Below are positions 33,390 through 42,562 of a stretch of 53,621 bases of DNA, piece by piece. Numbering within the stretch: the stretch's first letter is position 1; every line of letters begins with the position of its first letter. The stretch is from Ancylomarina sp. 16SWW S1-10-2 (GTDB lineage: Bacteria; Bacteroidota; Bacteroidia; Bacteroidales; Marinifilaceae): contig NZ_SADB01000026.1 of assembly GCF_009669305.1 (NCBI RefSeq), forward strand, positions 1 through 53,621, given 5' to 3'. Both the position numbers and the translations under genes were made by a program. The notes beneath the pieces were generated by a model. That model did not search any database. It was not told the origin of the DNA and worked only from the letters and a program-made list of their open reading frames with translations.

Positions 33390-35528
33390 ATGTTGAGAAC
33401 CTTACTACATAAAACACTGCTTACTGCAATAGCTATCCTCTTAGGGGGATGGGCTGTTGTTGCGCAGCATAATGTAGTAAAGGAATCAGCCTTGAGCTTT
33501 AAGGTTGAAGAGGATACATCAATGGATTACCGATGGGAAGTCTATAATGTTGATAAAGGAGAAATTGAGTATAACTTTAGATCAGATACGAATATTACCG
33601 AAAAATACACATTTAGTATAGCTGGTAATTATGAGGTGAGAGTTTATCCTATTGATAAATCAACTCGTTGTCTTGGAGAACTCGTGGCTTTCCCGATATT
33701 TGTTATTGGCGATGCACCAACTCTTGTTTTCGACGATTTATCTGATGCACAAGTCTGTGCAGAGAGTAATGCCGATAATTCTGATGCCGATATAAATTGT
33801 ACCCTTAATTATAATGGACCACTGCCATGGACATTCAAATACTCCATTGATGGTAAACCAGCAGTAATACCTGAAGGTGCTGATGAAATAACGACTTTAT
33901 CATTCGATTTTGTAGTGACTATACCTAATACCACAGGAGGTATGTTGTATCCTAAAATCGAGATTGTAGAAGCGATGAGTTTGTCTGGCATAAAAGTTAC
34001 CGAAGATGAAGAAAACCATTCAAAAACAATTGGTATTTATCCTCTTCCCGATACGGAGTTTACCGATTATGAGTCTATTGTTATAGCAGGAACTGTGCAA
34101 ACATATACTGTTATGATTCAGAGACATGATCCAGATATAACACCTTCATCTTCTGAAAGTGCTAAACGTTATGAGATATTCTCTCCAGACGGAACAAGTG
34201 TCTTGAATGAAAACACGACCCTATTATCTGATAATATTCATTCAGAATTAACATTTGATGTTCAATGGGGAACAGAATTAGGGGCTAAACAAGTTAAGCT
34301 AATCGAAAAAACTGGCTTTAATTGCTATGGAGATACAATATATGCCAATGTAAATATTGTTGAATCTATTCCTTTCGAAGTTGCCTTAAATGAAACCACC
34401 AATGCGTGTATAAACGAGAGTGTCGAACTAACACCTGTTGTTACTTCTGATTACGACCAAACATATACTTATTTGTGGAGTACTGATGAAACAGATAAAA
34501 GCATAAGCGTTAGCGAAGCTGGATCATATGCCCTTACGGTTACTGGATCAGGTGGAAAATCTATTTATGCAAGTACTACGGTGGTATTTAATCCTCTACC
34601 TATTGTCGATCTTGGTTTAGATCGTAATATTCCAGAGGGTGAAAATATTACGCTTGGCGATGAGTTAACTGTAGGTTCTTCATACTTATGGAATGACGGA
34701 TCTGATACACAAACAATTGATGTTTCAACAGGTGGTGAGTATTGGGTTCAAATTACCGATGCCAATGGTTGTATTAACCGTGATACAATTAATTTAATAG
34801 AAGGTAATACTTTAACCGTTTCTCTTGAAACTAATATGGATATATGTGAAGGTGAAACAAGATACATTAGTCCTGCGGTTACTGGCGACGGTATAACTTA
34901 TAACTGGATTCCAGGTGGAGAAACTGAAAGTGGTATTTATGTAACTAAAAAAGGGACATATTGTGTCGAAGTTTCAGATAATCATGGTAATAAGGAAACT
35001 GTTTGTGTTGATGTTTCTATAATGCCAGCTCCAATTGTAGATTTAGGAGACGATATAAAACTTGATGTAGGTGAAACAGTTGAGTTGGATGGTGGAAGTT
35101 CTGGTGTATCTTATATTTGGTCAATAAATGAAATTGTATCTCCAGAAGAGATTTCATCTACTTTGGCGGTGAATTCAACAGGAAAATATTCGGTTGAAGT
35201 AAGAGGAACCAATGAGTGTGTAGGCCGTGATACCGTTAATGTTTATTCAAAAGGAAGAAGATATCTTCCATCTGGATTCTCACCTAATGACGATAATAAA
35301 AATGATGTACTTACAGTAAAACAATATGATAATGTTCAGGCTATAACGTTGATTATTTTCAATCGTGGAGGTCAGAGAATGTTCCAATCTAATAGAATTG
35401 ATATTGGTTGGGATGGAACTTACAAAGGTGAGTTGCAAAGAATGGATACCTACATATATTACTTGAAAGTAACTTTGGACGATAATTCTACCGAAATACA
35501 AAGGGGTGAGGTTACTTTGCTTAGATAA
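33390..35528 (+). CDS. Secreted Ig-repeat protein with T9SS type B (gliding motility-associated, CHU_C) sorting domain
   Basis: A 712-aa protein. Signal peptide 1-25. Residues about 26-220 form the same two-domain module as the five small proteins: RWEVYNV, GNYEVRV, TRCLGE, then AQVCAES, WTFKYSIDG, with two Cys 28 residues apart. Here the chain runs on past IYPLPDTEF into further Ig-like domains (linkers NPLPIVDLG and MPAPIVDLG). The last 90 residues are a CHU_C domain (YLPSGFSPNDDNKND ... FNRGGQRMFQSN ... GWDGTYKG ... TYIYYLKV ... GEVTLLR), which directs T9SS export and surface attachment. It is followed by a PorP/SprF gene, the classic partner arrangement (SprB with SprF). It is the likely anchor of the operon's products. 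Confidence 0.88.
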   Translation: MLRTLLHKTLLTAIAILLGGWAVVAQHNVVKESALSFKVEEDTSMDYRWEVYNVDKGEIEYNFRSDTNITEKYTFSIAGNYEVRVYPIDKSTRCLGELVAFPIFVIGDAPTLVFDDLSDAQVCAESNADNSDADINCTLNYNGPLPWTFKYSIDGKPAVIPEGADEITTLSFDFVVTIPNTTGGMLYPKIEIVEAMSLSGIKVTEDEENHSKTIGIYPLPDTEFTDYESIVIAGTVQTYTVMIQRHDPDITPSSSESAKRYEIFSPDGTSVLNENTTLLSDNIHSELTFDVQWGTELGAKQVKLIEKTGFNCYGDTIYANVNIVESIPFEVALNETTNACINESVELTPVVTSDYDQTYTYLWSTDETDKSISVSEAGSYALTVTGSGGKSIYASTTVVFNPLPIVDLGLDRNIPEGENITLGDELTVGSSYLWNDGSDTQTIDVSTGGEYWVQITDANGCINRDTINLIEGNTLTVSLETNMDICEGETRYISPAVTGDGITYNWIPGGETESGIYVTKKGTYCVEVSDNHGNKETVCVDVSIMPAPIVDLGDDIKLDVGETVELDGGSSGVSYIWSINEIVSPEEISSTLAVNSTGKYSVEVRGTNECVGRDTVNVYSKGRRYLPSGFSPNDDNKNDVLTVKQYDNVQAITLIIFNRGGQRMFQSNRIDIGWDGTYKGELQRMDTYIYYLKVTLDDNSTEIQRGEVTLLR

Positions 35529-35761
35529 TATGTGATAAGTTGTATAATTATTTTGTTAATTAAGCTATACTTTTGATAGAACATATTTTTTAAGTTATGA
35601 ATAGACAATAAAGTGTAGTCTTCGTTTGAAATTTAGTTGTACTTTAGTGTTTAGTTTTTTTTTTATAAATCTTATTATCCTTCTGCTTTGGTGAATTTTA
35701 TATGTTCAACTTTTGTATTTATAGAAGGCTGATATTTTTTAAGCTATTCTATAGTTTGAGT

Positions 35762-36817
35762 ATGAATAAATATAAAATACTTTTTAGCGTATTTATTACC
35801 CTTCTAGGATTGAAGAGTATTTCTGCACAGCAGGTATATTCGTCTCAGTTTTACGCTATGCCTATATATTTAAATCCCGCACTTACAGGTAATTCCGATT
35901 ACAATATTAGAGCAGGAGTTAACTACAGAAATCAATGGAATTCAGTTACGACTCCTTTCGTATCTCAAGCTGCTTATGTCGATGGAAAACTCGGTTTTCC
36001 CTATTTAGGTGCTTCGTGGTTGGGTGTTGGCGGTGTTATTTTTACAGATAAAGCGGGTACTGGTGGACTGAAAACAAACCAGGTTATGTTAACTACATCT
36101 TTAAATAAAAGTTTAAATAAAGGAAATACTTTGTTCTTCCATGGCGGATTAGGTGTTGAATTAGTTAATAAATCGGTTGACTACAATAAACTTGTTTTTG
36201 GTGATCAATGGGATGGCGAAATTTTTGGTGATCCTACTGAAGAATTACCTGAGACACAATCCCTATTTTATCTTGATATTTCCTTGGGTGGTGCCGTAAC
36301 GTATTTTAGAGCGAAAACAAAATACTTTTTTGGCGTAGCTGTTTCTCATATCAATCAGCCCAATGAATCATTCTATGAGATTACCAATAACCTTAAAAGG
36401 AGTTATAATTTTCATGGTGGTCTTGAAACGAAATTAAGTCCAAGAATTTATATTAAACCTCAATTTTTGTATAAAGATGAGGTTTTAAATACTGAATTCA
36501 TGTTAGGAGCGAATTGCTCAATGGAAGCTGGAAAAAAAGGGCTTATATTGTATTACGGACTGTGGTATCGTAATAAGGAAGATATTATTCCAACAGTTGG
36601 TTTCCTTAAGAAAAGGTTTAAGTTTATTTTATCCTATGATGTTGATGTGTCTGCCTTAAAGACTACTTCGGCAAGTAAGGGTGGTTTAGAAATATCTTTA
36701 ACCTACAATTACAACTATTCTAACAGTAGAGATTTGAAGCGATTAGAACGTAAGAAAAAAAGTAAAAAATTAGGAACTAAAGCCATTTCGTGTCCTAAGT
36801 TTACCAACGAAGATTAA
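35762..36817 (+). CDS. PorP/SprF family type IX secretion outer-membrane protein
   Basis: A 351-aa protein from the ATG at 35762; an in-frame ATG at 35702 would put an unlikely basic stretch before the signal peptide. Signal peptide 1-23 (ISAQ). The mature start QQVYSSQFYAMPIYLNPALTGN is the hallmark of the PorP/SprF family, and beta-barrel strands fill the rest. SprF is needed for surface delivery of SprB in gliding flavobacteria, and relatives are encoded beside their CHU_C substrates. The 233-nt gap after the CHU_C gene is wider than others in the operon, so it may have its own promoter, though none was recognised. The basic C-terminus (RLERKKKSKKLG) may face the periplasm. Confidence 0.9.
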   Translation: MNKYKILFSVFITLLGLKSISAQQVYSSQFYAMPIYLNPALTGNSDYNIRAGVNYRNQWNSVTTPFVSQAAYVDGKLGFPYLGASWLGVGGVIFTDKAGTGGLKTNQVMLTTSLNKSLNKGNTLFFHGGLGVELVNKSVDYNKLVFGDQWDGEIFGDPTEELPETQSLFYLDISLGGAVTYFRAKTKYFFGVAVSHINQPNESFYEITNNLKRSYNFHGGLETKLSPRIYIKPQFLYKDEVLNTEFMLGANCSMEAGKKGLILYYGLWYRNKEDIIPTVGFLKKRFKFILSYDVDVSALKTTSASKGGLEISLTYNYNYSNSRDLKRLERKKKSKKLGTKAISCPKFTNED

Positions 36818-36849
36818 TTTGAAAGCTCAGACTCAATTTTTGAAACTAT

Positions 36850-37090
36850 CCCAAAAGATTCACATAATTACGTAATTTTCATAATTATCAAAATAGTATG
36901 TGTTAGTATTTCAATACTGGAAATGATGACATAAATTTTTATTTGGGATCTCGTCAATGTTAGTGTGGCCCATAGGTGAAAAAGGTGTTAAAAACAGAAT
37001 GCTGTTAGATTCGAGATAATTTTTTTTGGTTTCATCGAGTTCGCTCCGCTCAGTTGAGGAGGCACGAACGAGTTCAGTTCTTTTAATTGA
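36850..37090. repeat. Non-coding tandem repeat, unit 1 (241 bp)
   Basis: Starts CCCAAAAGATTCAC and ends TTTTAATTGA. It contains a perfect palindrome AGTATT-tc-AATACT and a GC-richer imperfect stem around CTCCGCTCAGTTGAGGAG. It is followed directly by a second copy with about 90% or higher identity by eye. No ORF is conserved between copies. Confidence 0.9.
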
Positions 37091-37333
37091 CCCAAAAAGA
37101 TTCACACAATTACGTAATTTTCGTAATTATCAAAATAGTATGTGTTAGTATTTCAATACTGGAAATGATGACATGATTTTTTATTTGGGACCTCGTCAAC
37201 GTTAGTGTGGCCCATAGGTGGAATAGGTGTTAAAAACAGAATGCTGTTTGATTCGAGATAAATTTTTTCGGTCTCATCGAGTTCGCTCCGTTCAGGTGAG
37301 GAGGCACGAACGAGTTCAGTTCTTTTTAATTGA
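37091..37333. repeat. Non-coding tandem repeat, unit 2
   Basis: Second full copy (CCCAAAAAGATTCACAC ... TTTTTAATTGA). Scattered substitutions occur in both stem arms and flanks. In the CTC/GAG stem CTCAGTTGAG becomes TTCAGGTGAG. Confidence 0.9.
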
Positions 37334-37395
37334 CCCTAAAAAATTCACACAATTACATAATTTTCATAATTATTAAAATAGTATGTGTTAGTCTA
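37334..37395. repeat. Non-coding tandem repeat, partial unit 3
   Basis: The first 60 bp of the repeat (CCCTAAAAAATTCACACAATTAC ... ATAGTATGTGTTAGT), after which similarity stops. It is followed by about 120 nt of unassigned sequence up to rsmI. Confidence 0.85.
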
Positions 37396-37517
37396 TTAAT
37401 CCTGTAATCCCGATAGTTATTTGGAAATGACATTCTAGGAAATTGTTAAAAATGAATCTGATACGAGGGAAGTAAGTCGAGTGAAACATCATTTTTAGTT
37501 ATAAACTAAAATGAGAA

Positions 37518-38231
37518 CTACATTCTATCCTTTTTGATATATTCTTTCTTCTTTTTTTCGATTATTTTTCCACCTACCACAATTACAATTTCACCTTTCA
37601 CTGTTTTTGCACTAAAATGAGCAATTAATTCAGAAAGTGTACCTCTTTTATTTTCTTCGTAAAGTTTTGTAATTTCTCTTGATACTGACGCTTTACGATC
37701 TTCACCAAAAAATTCGGCAAATTGAGTTAATGTTTTGACTAATCGGTGAGGTGATTCATAAAAAATCATTGTTCTCTGCTCTTCGGCCAATTCATTAAAT
37801 CTATTCTGACGTCCTTTTTTTTGTGGTAAAAAACCTTCAAAACAAAATCTTTCGTTTGGAAGTCCCGAATTAACAAGTGCAGGAACAAAGGCAGTTGCAC
37901 CCGGAAGACACTCTACTTCAATGTCATTCTCTAGGCAATGCTTTACAAGAAAGAAGCCTGGGTCTGATATGGCTGGTGTTCCAGCATCGGAGATTAAAGC
38001 AATAGTTTGGCCAGCTTTTATACGATCAACTATTTGTTGAGAACTTTTATGCTCGTTAAATTTATGGTGAGAAATTAAAGGCTTACTAATTTCATATCGT
38101 TTTAATAAAAAACCTGATGTACGTGTGTCTTCAGCAAGAATAACATCTACGGATTTTAATACGTTGATAGCTCGAATGGTGATATCTTCGAGATTTCCAA
38201 TTGGTGTTGGGACTAAGAAAAGTTTTGACAT
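37518..38231 (-). CDS. rsmI: 16S rRNA (cytidine-1402-2'-O)-methyltransferase
   Basis: A 237-aa SAM-dependent methyltransferase of the tetrapyrrole-methylase fold that modifies C1402 in the ribosomal P-site. Motifs are LFLVPTPIGNLEDITIRA at the N-terminus, ILAEDTRTSGFLLKRY, and ALISDAGTPAISDPG, all diagnostic of RsmI. The length is shorter than the 286 aa of the E. coli protein, as in other Bacteroidota, because the C-terminal extension is reduced to a lysine-rich tail. A -7 box TATCTTTG (complement of 38263-38270) lies 32 nt upstream. Confidence 0.95.
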   Translation of the reverse strand: MSKLFLVPTPIGNLEDITIRAINVLKSVDVILAEDTRTSGFLLKRYEISKPLISHHKFNEHKSSQQIVDRIKAGQTIALISDAGTPAISDPGFFLVKHCLENDIEVECLPGATAFVPALVNSGLPNERFCFEGFLPQKKGRQNRFNELAEEQRTMIFYESPHRLVKTLTQFAEFFGEDRKASVSREITKLYEENKRGTLSELIAHFSAKTVKGEIVIVVGGKIIEKKKKEYIKKDRM

Positions 38232-38262
38232 GAAAAAAAAGTATTGCGATTTTAATTATCTG

Positions 38263-38270
38263 CAAAGATA
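38263..38270 (-). promoter_or_regulatory. -7 box of rsmI
   Basis: The complement reads TATCTTTG (TAnnTTTG). No -33 element was seen at the usual distance. Confidence 0.4.
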
Positions 38271-38317
38271 AGTAGATTGTGATGATTACTCGTGAAAAAA
38301 AGATATTCGTGTTTAAT

Positions 38318-39043
38318 TTATTCGAACTTTCTTTTAATTAGATCATAGAATTGAATAACGTTAACATCTTCACTGTCCCATTTTTGAGATGTGTTGAAAT
38401 ATGAGACGATTTTGGTGTAATCATCTTCCGAATTGATATAATTAATTGCCGACCTGTATGCTTCCGATTTATTTTCAAAAAGTTCTCTAATAAATAAGAA
38501 TTGATCATTTATTCCGATAGCGGATTGAATGTCGTCTAATTTAGATTTTTTTATTTTTTCTTGTAGGTTATGACCACTTGATTCGTGAAGTTTATCATTT
38601 AGAGTCGAAAATATAGGATCTATCTTTTTAATGGATTCTTCTTTTGTATCACGATCTTCTTCATCTTTTCCTTGATCTTCTTCAGAGATAAGCGATTCAT
38701 TCTTGTTTTCTTGTTCTTTAATCAATGGTCTAGCTTCTGTTACTTCTTCTTCAAGTATTTCTTCAATAACTTCTAGTGCTATTACTTCTTCCTCTTTTTC
38801 TTGAATAGGAGGAATAGGCTGTTTTTTTAACTTTATTGGATCTTCTACTGAACTAGTTTCATAAGGATGTTGGCTTAGGTTTGATTTTAGTACGTCAATA
38901 TCTTTGTTTAAGCTATTTAATCGAGATTCTAGAGAAGGGAATACACTTTTCAAATCATCTTCTTCATCCTGAAAATGAATAATTAAGTCCCTTATTTCGT
39001 CTATGTTATTTTTTATGAGTCTAAGAATTAGTTTATTGTTCAT
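38318..39043 (-). CDS. Conserved acidic hypothetical protein
   Basis: A 241-aa protein with no signal peptide. Residues 1-60 are helical, with a likely coiled coil (DEIRDLIIHFQDEEDDLKSV). Residues 60-150 are a low-complexity Glu/Asp-rich linker. The C-terminal 80 residues (IQSAIGINDQFLFIRELF ... AINYINSEDDYTKIVSYF ... VIQFYDLIKRKF) form a compact helical domain that I have seen in uncharacterised Bacteroidota proteins encoded near rsmI and tdk. Function is unknown; a cytoplasmic scaffold or regulator is only a guess. Confidence 0.75.
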   Translation of the reverse strand: MNNKLILRLIKNNIDEIRDLIIHFQDEEDDLKSVFPSLESRLNSLNKDIDVLKSNLSQHPYETSSVEDPIKLKKQPIPPIQEKEEEVIALEVIEEILEEEVTEARPLIKEQENKNESLISEEDQGKDEEDRDTKEESIKKIDPIFSTLNDKLHESSGHNLQEKIKKSKLDDIQSAIGINDQFLFIRELFENKSEAYRSAINYINSEDDYTKIVSYFNTSQKWDSEDVNVIQFYDLIKRKFE

Positions 39044-39387
39044 TGTGTTTTAAAGTTATTTCGAAAAATATTCAATCATAAAACGGTTCTCTTTTACAAC
39101 TGATTTAGATAGAAAATGTATTTACTTGCTTTCTTAGTCTGATTAATATGGACTCTTTCAAAATAAGATTTTTTTATATAGTTATTTATCTGAAAAGGCT
39201 CTCTAAAAGCTTGTAAATAGGTCTGTTTAATTTCTATTCCTACCTGTTTTCAAAAATAGTATTTTTTAATTAAGTCTTGATTTTCAGCAGTGTATGTTTT
39301 TATGATATTATCCTGCAAATTACTAAATTAATTTAGAGCTTTTCTTATTTTTGTGTGAGGAAGTAAAAATGATTAAAGAAAATAAAT
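39044..39387. other. Divergent intergenic region before tdk
   Basis: AT-rich, with no gene supported. It holds a TATTTTTG -7 box (39346-39353) 35 nt before the tdk ATG. No -33 element or palindrome stands out. Confidence 0.45.
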
Positions 39388-39966
39388 ATGTTTCTTGAAA
39401 ACGATATTAGTGGTTCAGGTAGTCGAGGATGGATTGAAGTAGTGGCAGGTTCAATGTTTTCTGGGAAAACTGAAGAGTTGATCCGACGTTTGAATCGTGC
39501 TAAAATCGCGAAGCAAAAAGTAGAAATCTTTAAACCTAAGGTCGATACGCGTTATTCTGTAGACGAAGTTGTATCTCATAACTCTAACGCTATTAGATCA
39601 ACACCCGTTGAAACGGCAGCCAATATTTTACTCTTGTCTAGCGATGTTGATGTTATAGGAATAGATGAAGCGCAATTTTTCGACGATGGACTTGCTGATG
39701 TTTGTAATGAGCTTGCCAATCAGGGTATTCGAATTATTGTTGCTGGTTTAGATATGGATTTCCAGGGTAAACCTTTTGGTCCGATTCCAGGACTGATGGC
39801 AACAGCTGAATATGTAACTAAAGTTCATGCCGTTTGTATGCGCTGTGGTAATTTAGCTCAATATTCACATAGACTTTCAGATACAGAAAAGCTTGTTCTT
39901 TTGGGAGAGAAAGACGCTTACGAGCCTTTGTGTAGAGTTTGTTATAATAAGGCTCAACTCGACTAA
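39388..39966 (+). CDS. tdk: Thymidine kinase (type II)
   Basis: A 192-aa salvage enzyme that phosphorylates thymidine to dTMP. The P-loop [14 protein letters not shown] lies near residues 22-35, the Walker B-like IDEAQFFDD near 92-100, and the lasso region with paired zinc cysteines is CMRCG ... CRVCY. The length matches bacterial type II kinases. The next gene, murF-alr, begins 39 nt after the stop and may be co-transcribed. Confidence 0.95.
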   Translation: MFLENDISGSGSRGWIEVVAGSMFSGKTEELIRRLNRAKIAKQKVEIFKPKVDTRYSVDEVVSHNSNAIRSTPVETAANILLLSSDVDVIGIDEAQFFDDGLADVCNELANQGIRIIVAGLDMDFQGKPFGPIPGLMATAEYVTKVHAVCMRCGNLAQYSHRLSDTEKLVLLGEKDAYEPLCRVCYNKAQLD

Positions 39967-40005
39967 TTATCGAACTGACATAAATTTTAATTTAAAATTT
40001 TAATT

Positions 40006-42474
40006 TTGAATTCATCTCAAGCATATCAGTTGATTCACATTAACCAAATTATTGGTGGAACTTTAATTGGTAAGGGTGATTTTAAAATAGATAGATTATC
40101 AATTGATAGTCGAACTCTAGTTTTAGCTTCGAAGACACTTTTTTTCGCCCTAGTTGGCGAACGACATAATGGTCATGATTACATTCAGGATCTTTACAAA
40201 AAAGGTATTCGAGCTTTCGTCATAAGTGAAACAATAGATTATAGTCTTTTCGAAGACTGTCATTTTATTCATGTTTCAGATACACTAAAAGCTTTACAAG
40301 AACTTTGTGCCTATCAGCGTAAGAAATTTACTTATCCTCTTATAGCAGTGACGGGTAGCAATGGGAAAACAATCGTTAAGGAATGGTTGTATCAAGTGTT
40401 AAATCCATTTTACCGTATTGTTAGAAGTCCAAAATCATATAATTCTCAAGTAGGTGTCCCAATTTCTGTTTGGCAAATGAGTCAAGAGGATGAGATTGGT
40501 ATTTTTGAGGCTGGAATTTCTATGCCCAATGAAATGGAACACTTGCAACATATTATACAACCAACTATTGGGATATTTACGCATTTAGGTTCAGCGCATC
40601 TTGAAAATTTTAAAGATTCAAGATCTTTACTTTTGGAAAAACTCAAACTTTTCTCATCCTGCGATTGTATTATCTATTGTAGTGATAATACCCTAGTCGA
40701 TAGGGAAATTGTTTGTATGTATGAAGAGCGTAAACAATTATTAAGTTGGTCTAAAACCCAAGAAGCAAGCCTACAAATTTTATCAGAAAAATCAGAGGGA
40801 AAGTCGACGAATATAACAGCTCTATTTAAAGGAGAGAAAAAGGAGATTAAGCTTCCTTTTTGTGATATTGCCTCAATAGAGAATGCGATGCATTGTTGGT
40901 TATGTCTGCTGCATTTGGGATTGTCTGATAAACTTATTTCAGATGGCTTAAGCAAACTTCAGTCTGTTGCTATGCGATTGGAACTGAAGGAAGGGCAAAA
41001 TAATTGTTTGTTGATAAACGATTTTTATAATTCTGATTTTGGATCTCTTGGTATTGCTTTGGATTTGATGAATCAACATAGCCAGGGAAGAAAGAAAACA
41101 GTTATTCTTTCAGATATTTTTCAATCGGGGTTCAAAGTCGAAGATTTATATACTCAGGTGTCTGAATTATTAGCTTTAAATAAGCTTGATAAAATTATTG
41201 GTATTGGAAAAAATATTTCTTCACAATTTGAGAAATTTCAAACGGAATCTATTTTTTATCCTACAACTGAAAGCTTTTTAAAAGAAATTGAAACGATTGG
41301 TTTTAAGGATGAGATTGTGTTAATAAGAGGTGCTAGAGATTTTCGTTTTGAGCGAATTTCAAGCGCACTTCAATATAAAGCCCACCGTACCATATTAGAG
41401 GTTAACCTAACTGCTATGGTGCATAATTTAAACTATTTTAGATCTTTATTACAGCCTAATACCAAACTTGTGGCTATGGTTAAGGCTTTTTCTTATGGAA
41501 GCGGTTCTACTGAAATAGCAAACCTGCTTCAGTATAATAGGGTCGATTATTTGGCCGTAGCTATAGCCGATGAAGGTGTCGATTTGCGAATGAGTGGCAT
41601 TAGTACGCCTATTATTGTGATGAATCCAGAGTTGCATAGTTTTGAAACGATGATTGACTATAACTTGGAACCTGAGATTTATAGCATAAGTGTTTTAAAG
41701 AACTTTGAATCTATCCTTAAAAAATCTGGATTGAATAATTATCCTATTCATGTAAAATTAGATACAGGCATGTATCGTATGGGTTTCGAAGATTCTAATT
41801 TAGAGGAATTAATTGCTTACCTTAAAGGTAATCCTCAGTTTCATATAAAATCAATTTTTTCTCATTTAGCTGGAGCTGACGAAGCGATTCATGATGAATA
41901 TACCGAAGAACAAATTAACAAATTTGTAAAGTGGAGTCATCAAATTCAATCGGCATTTTCATATCATATCGATAGACATATTCTTAACACAGCTGGAATT
42001 GAACGTTTTCCCAAAGCCCAATTTGAAATGGTCCGCTTGGGAATAGGACTTTATGGTGTTAGTTCAACCAATCAGAATATGTTACAGAATGTGAGTAGTC
42101 TTAAAACAAACATATCTCAAATTAAATGGGTCGAGAAAGATCAAACAGTTGGTTATAGTCGTAAAGGAATACTTAATAGGAGAAGTCGCATTGGGGTTAT
42201 TCCAATTGGATATGCCGATGGTTTTAATCGAAAATTAAGTAATGGCGTGGGCGAGGTAATGGTTAATGGAAGTTTGGCTCCTGTAGTTGGTAATATTTGT
42301 ATGGATATGTGTATGATTGATTTGACAGATATTGATGCCAAGGTAGGAGATATTGTGACCATATTTGGAGACGACTATCCTTTAAGTAAGATGGCTCAAA
42401 AGCTAGATACGATTCCCTATGAAATATTAACCACCGTTTCTCGTAGAGTAAAGCGTATTTATTTTCAGGAGTAA
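40006..42474 (+). CDS. murF-alr: Bifunctional MurF ligase / alanine racemase
   Basis: An 822-aa fusion typical of Bacteroidota. The N-terminal part (about 1-455) is UDP-MurNAc-tripeptide:D-Ala-D-Ala ligase with the ATP loop TGSNGKTIVKEW (about residues 116-127); Thr-to-Ile in the usual GKTT is common in this fusion. The C-terminal part (about 460-822) is a fold-type III PLP racemase with VKAFSYGSG (PLP Lys493), RLGIGLYG and GYADGF. One polypeptide could thus make D-alanine and attach the dipeptide. The start is TTG, chosen because no ATG fits the conserved N-terminus. A strong terminator follows. Confidence 0.93.
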   Translation: MNSSQAYQLIHINQIIGGTLIGKGDFKIDRLSIDSRTLVLASKTLFFALVGERHNGHDYIQDLYKKGIRAFVISETIDYSLFEDCHFIHVSDTLKALQELCAYQRKKFTYPLIAVTGSNGKTIVKEWLYQVLNPFYRIVRSPKSYNSQVGVPISVWQMSQEDEIGIFEAGISMPNEMEHLQHIIQPTIGIFTHLGSAHLENFKDSRSLLLEKLKLFSSCDCIIYCSDNTLVDREIVCMYEERKQLLSWSKTQEASLQILSEKSEGKSTNITALFKGEKKEIKLPFCDIASIENAMHCWLCLLHLGLSDKLISDGLSKLQSVAMRLELKEGQNNCLLINDFYNSDFGSLGIALDLMNQHSQGRKKTVILSDIFQSGFKVEDLYTQVSELLALNKLDKIIGIGKNISSQFEKFQTESIFYPTTESFLKEIETIGFKDEIVLIRGARDFRFERISSALQYKAHRTILEVNLTAMVHNLNYFRSLLQPNTKLVAMVKAFSYGSGSTEIANLLQYNRVDYLAVAIADEGVDLRMSGISTPIIVMNPELHSFETMIDYNLEPEIYSISVLKNFESILKKSGLNNYPIHVKLDTGMYRMGFEDSNLEELIAYLKGNPQFHIKSIFSHLAGADEAIHDEYTEEQINKFVKWSHQIQSAFSYHIDRHILNTAGIERFPKAQFEMVRLGIGLYGVSSTNQNMLQNVSSLKTNISQIKWVEKDQTVGYSRKGILNRRSRIGVIPIGYADGFNRKLSNGVGEVMVNGSLAPVVGNICMDMCMIDLTDIDAKVGDIVTIFGDDYPLSKMAQKLDTIPYEILTTVSRRVKRIYFQE

Positions 42475-42510
42475 ATAATTTCCTGAGTAGAAGTCTAAAA
42501 ATATAAGCAT

Positions 42511-42543
42511 AAAAAAACCGATGATCTAATCATCGGTTTTTTT
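42511..42543. terminator. Bidirectional intrinsic terminator
   Basis: AAAAAAACCGATGAT-CTA-ATCATCGGTTTTTTT is a perfect stem with A/T runs on both sides. It lies between convergent murF-alr and the ferredoxin gene. Confidence 0.9.
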
Positions 42544-42562
42544 AATATCTGTAGATATACGG

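Noticed and set aside
26440-36817. Type V (FimA/Mfa-like) pilus operon
   Set aside because: The small proteins have ordinary signal peptides rather than lipoprotein signals, and no FimB-E-like anchor or tip genes are present. The partners are CHU_C and PorP/SprF.
36911-37105. 64-aa minus-strand ORF in the tandem repeat
   Set aside because: It crosses repeat sequence, is not kept open in the second copy, and has no start signals.
36850-37395. CRISPR array
   Set aside because: The units are about 241 bp, contiguous, without spacers, and no cas genes are present.
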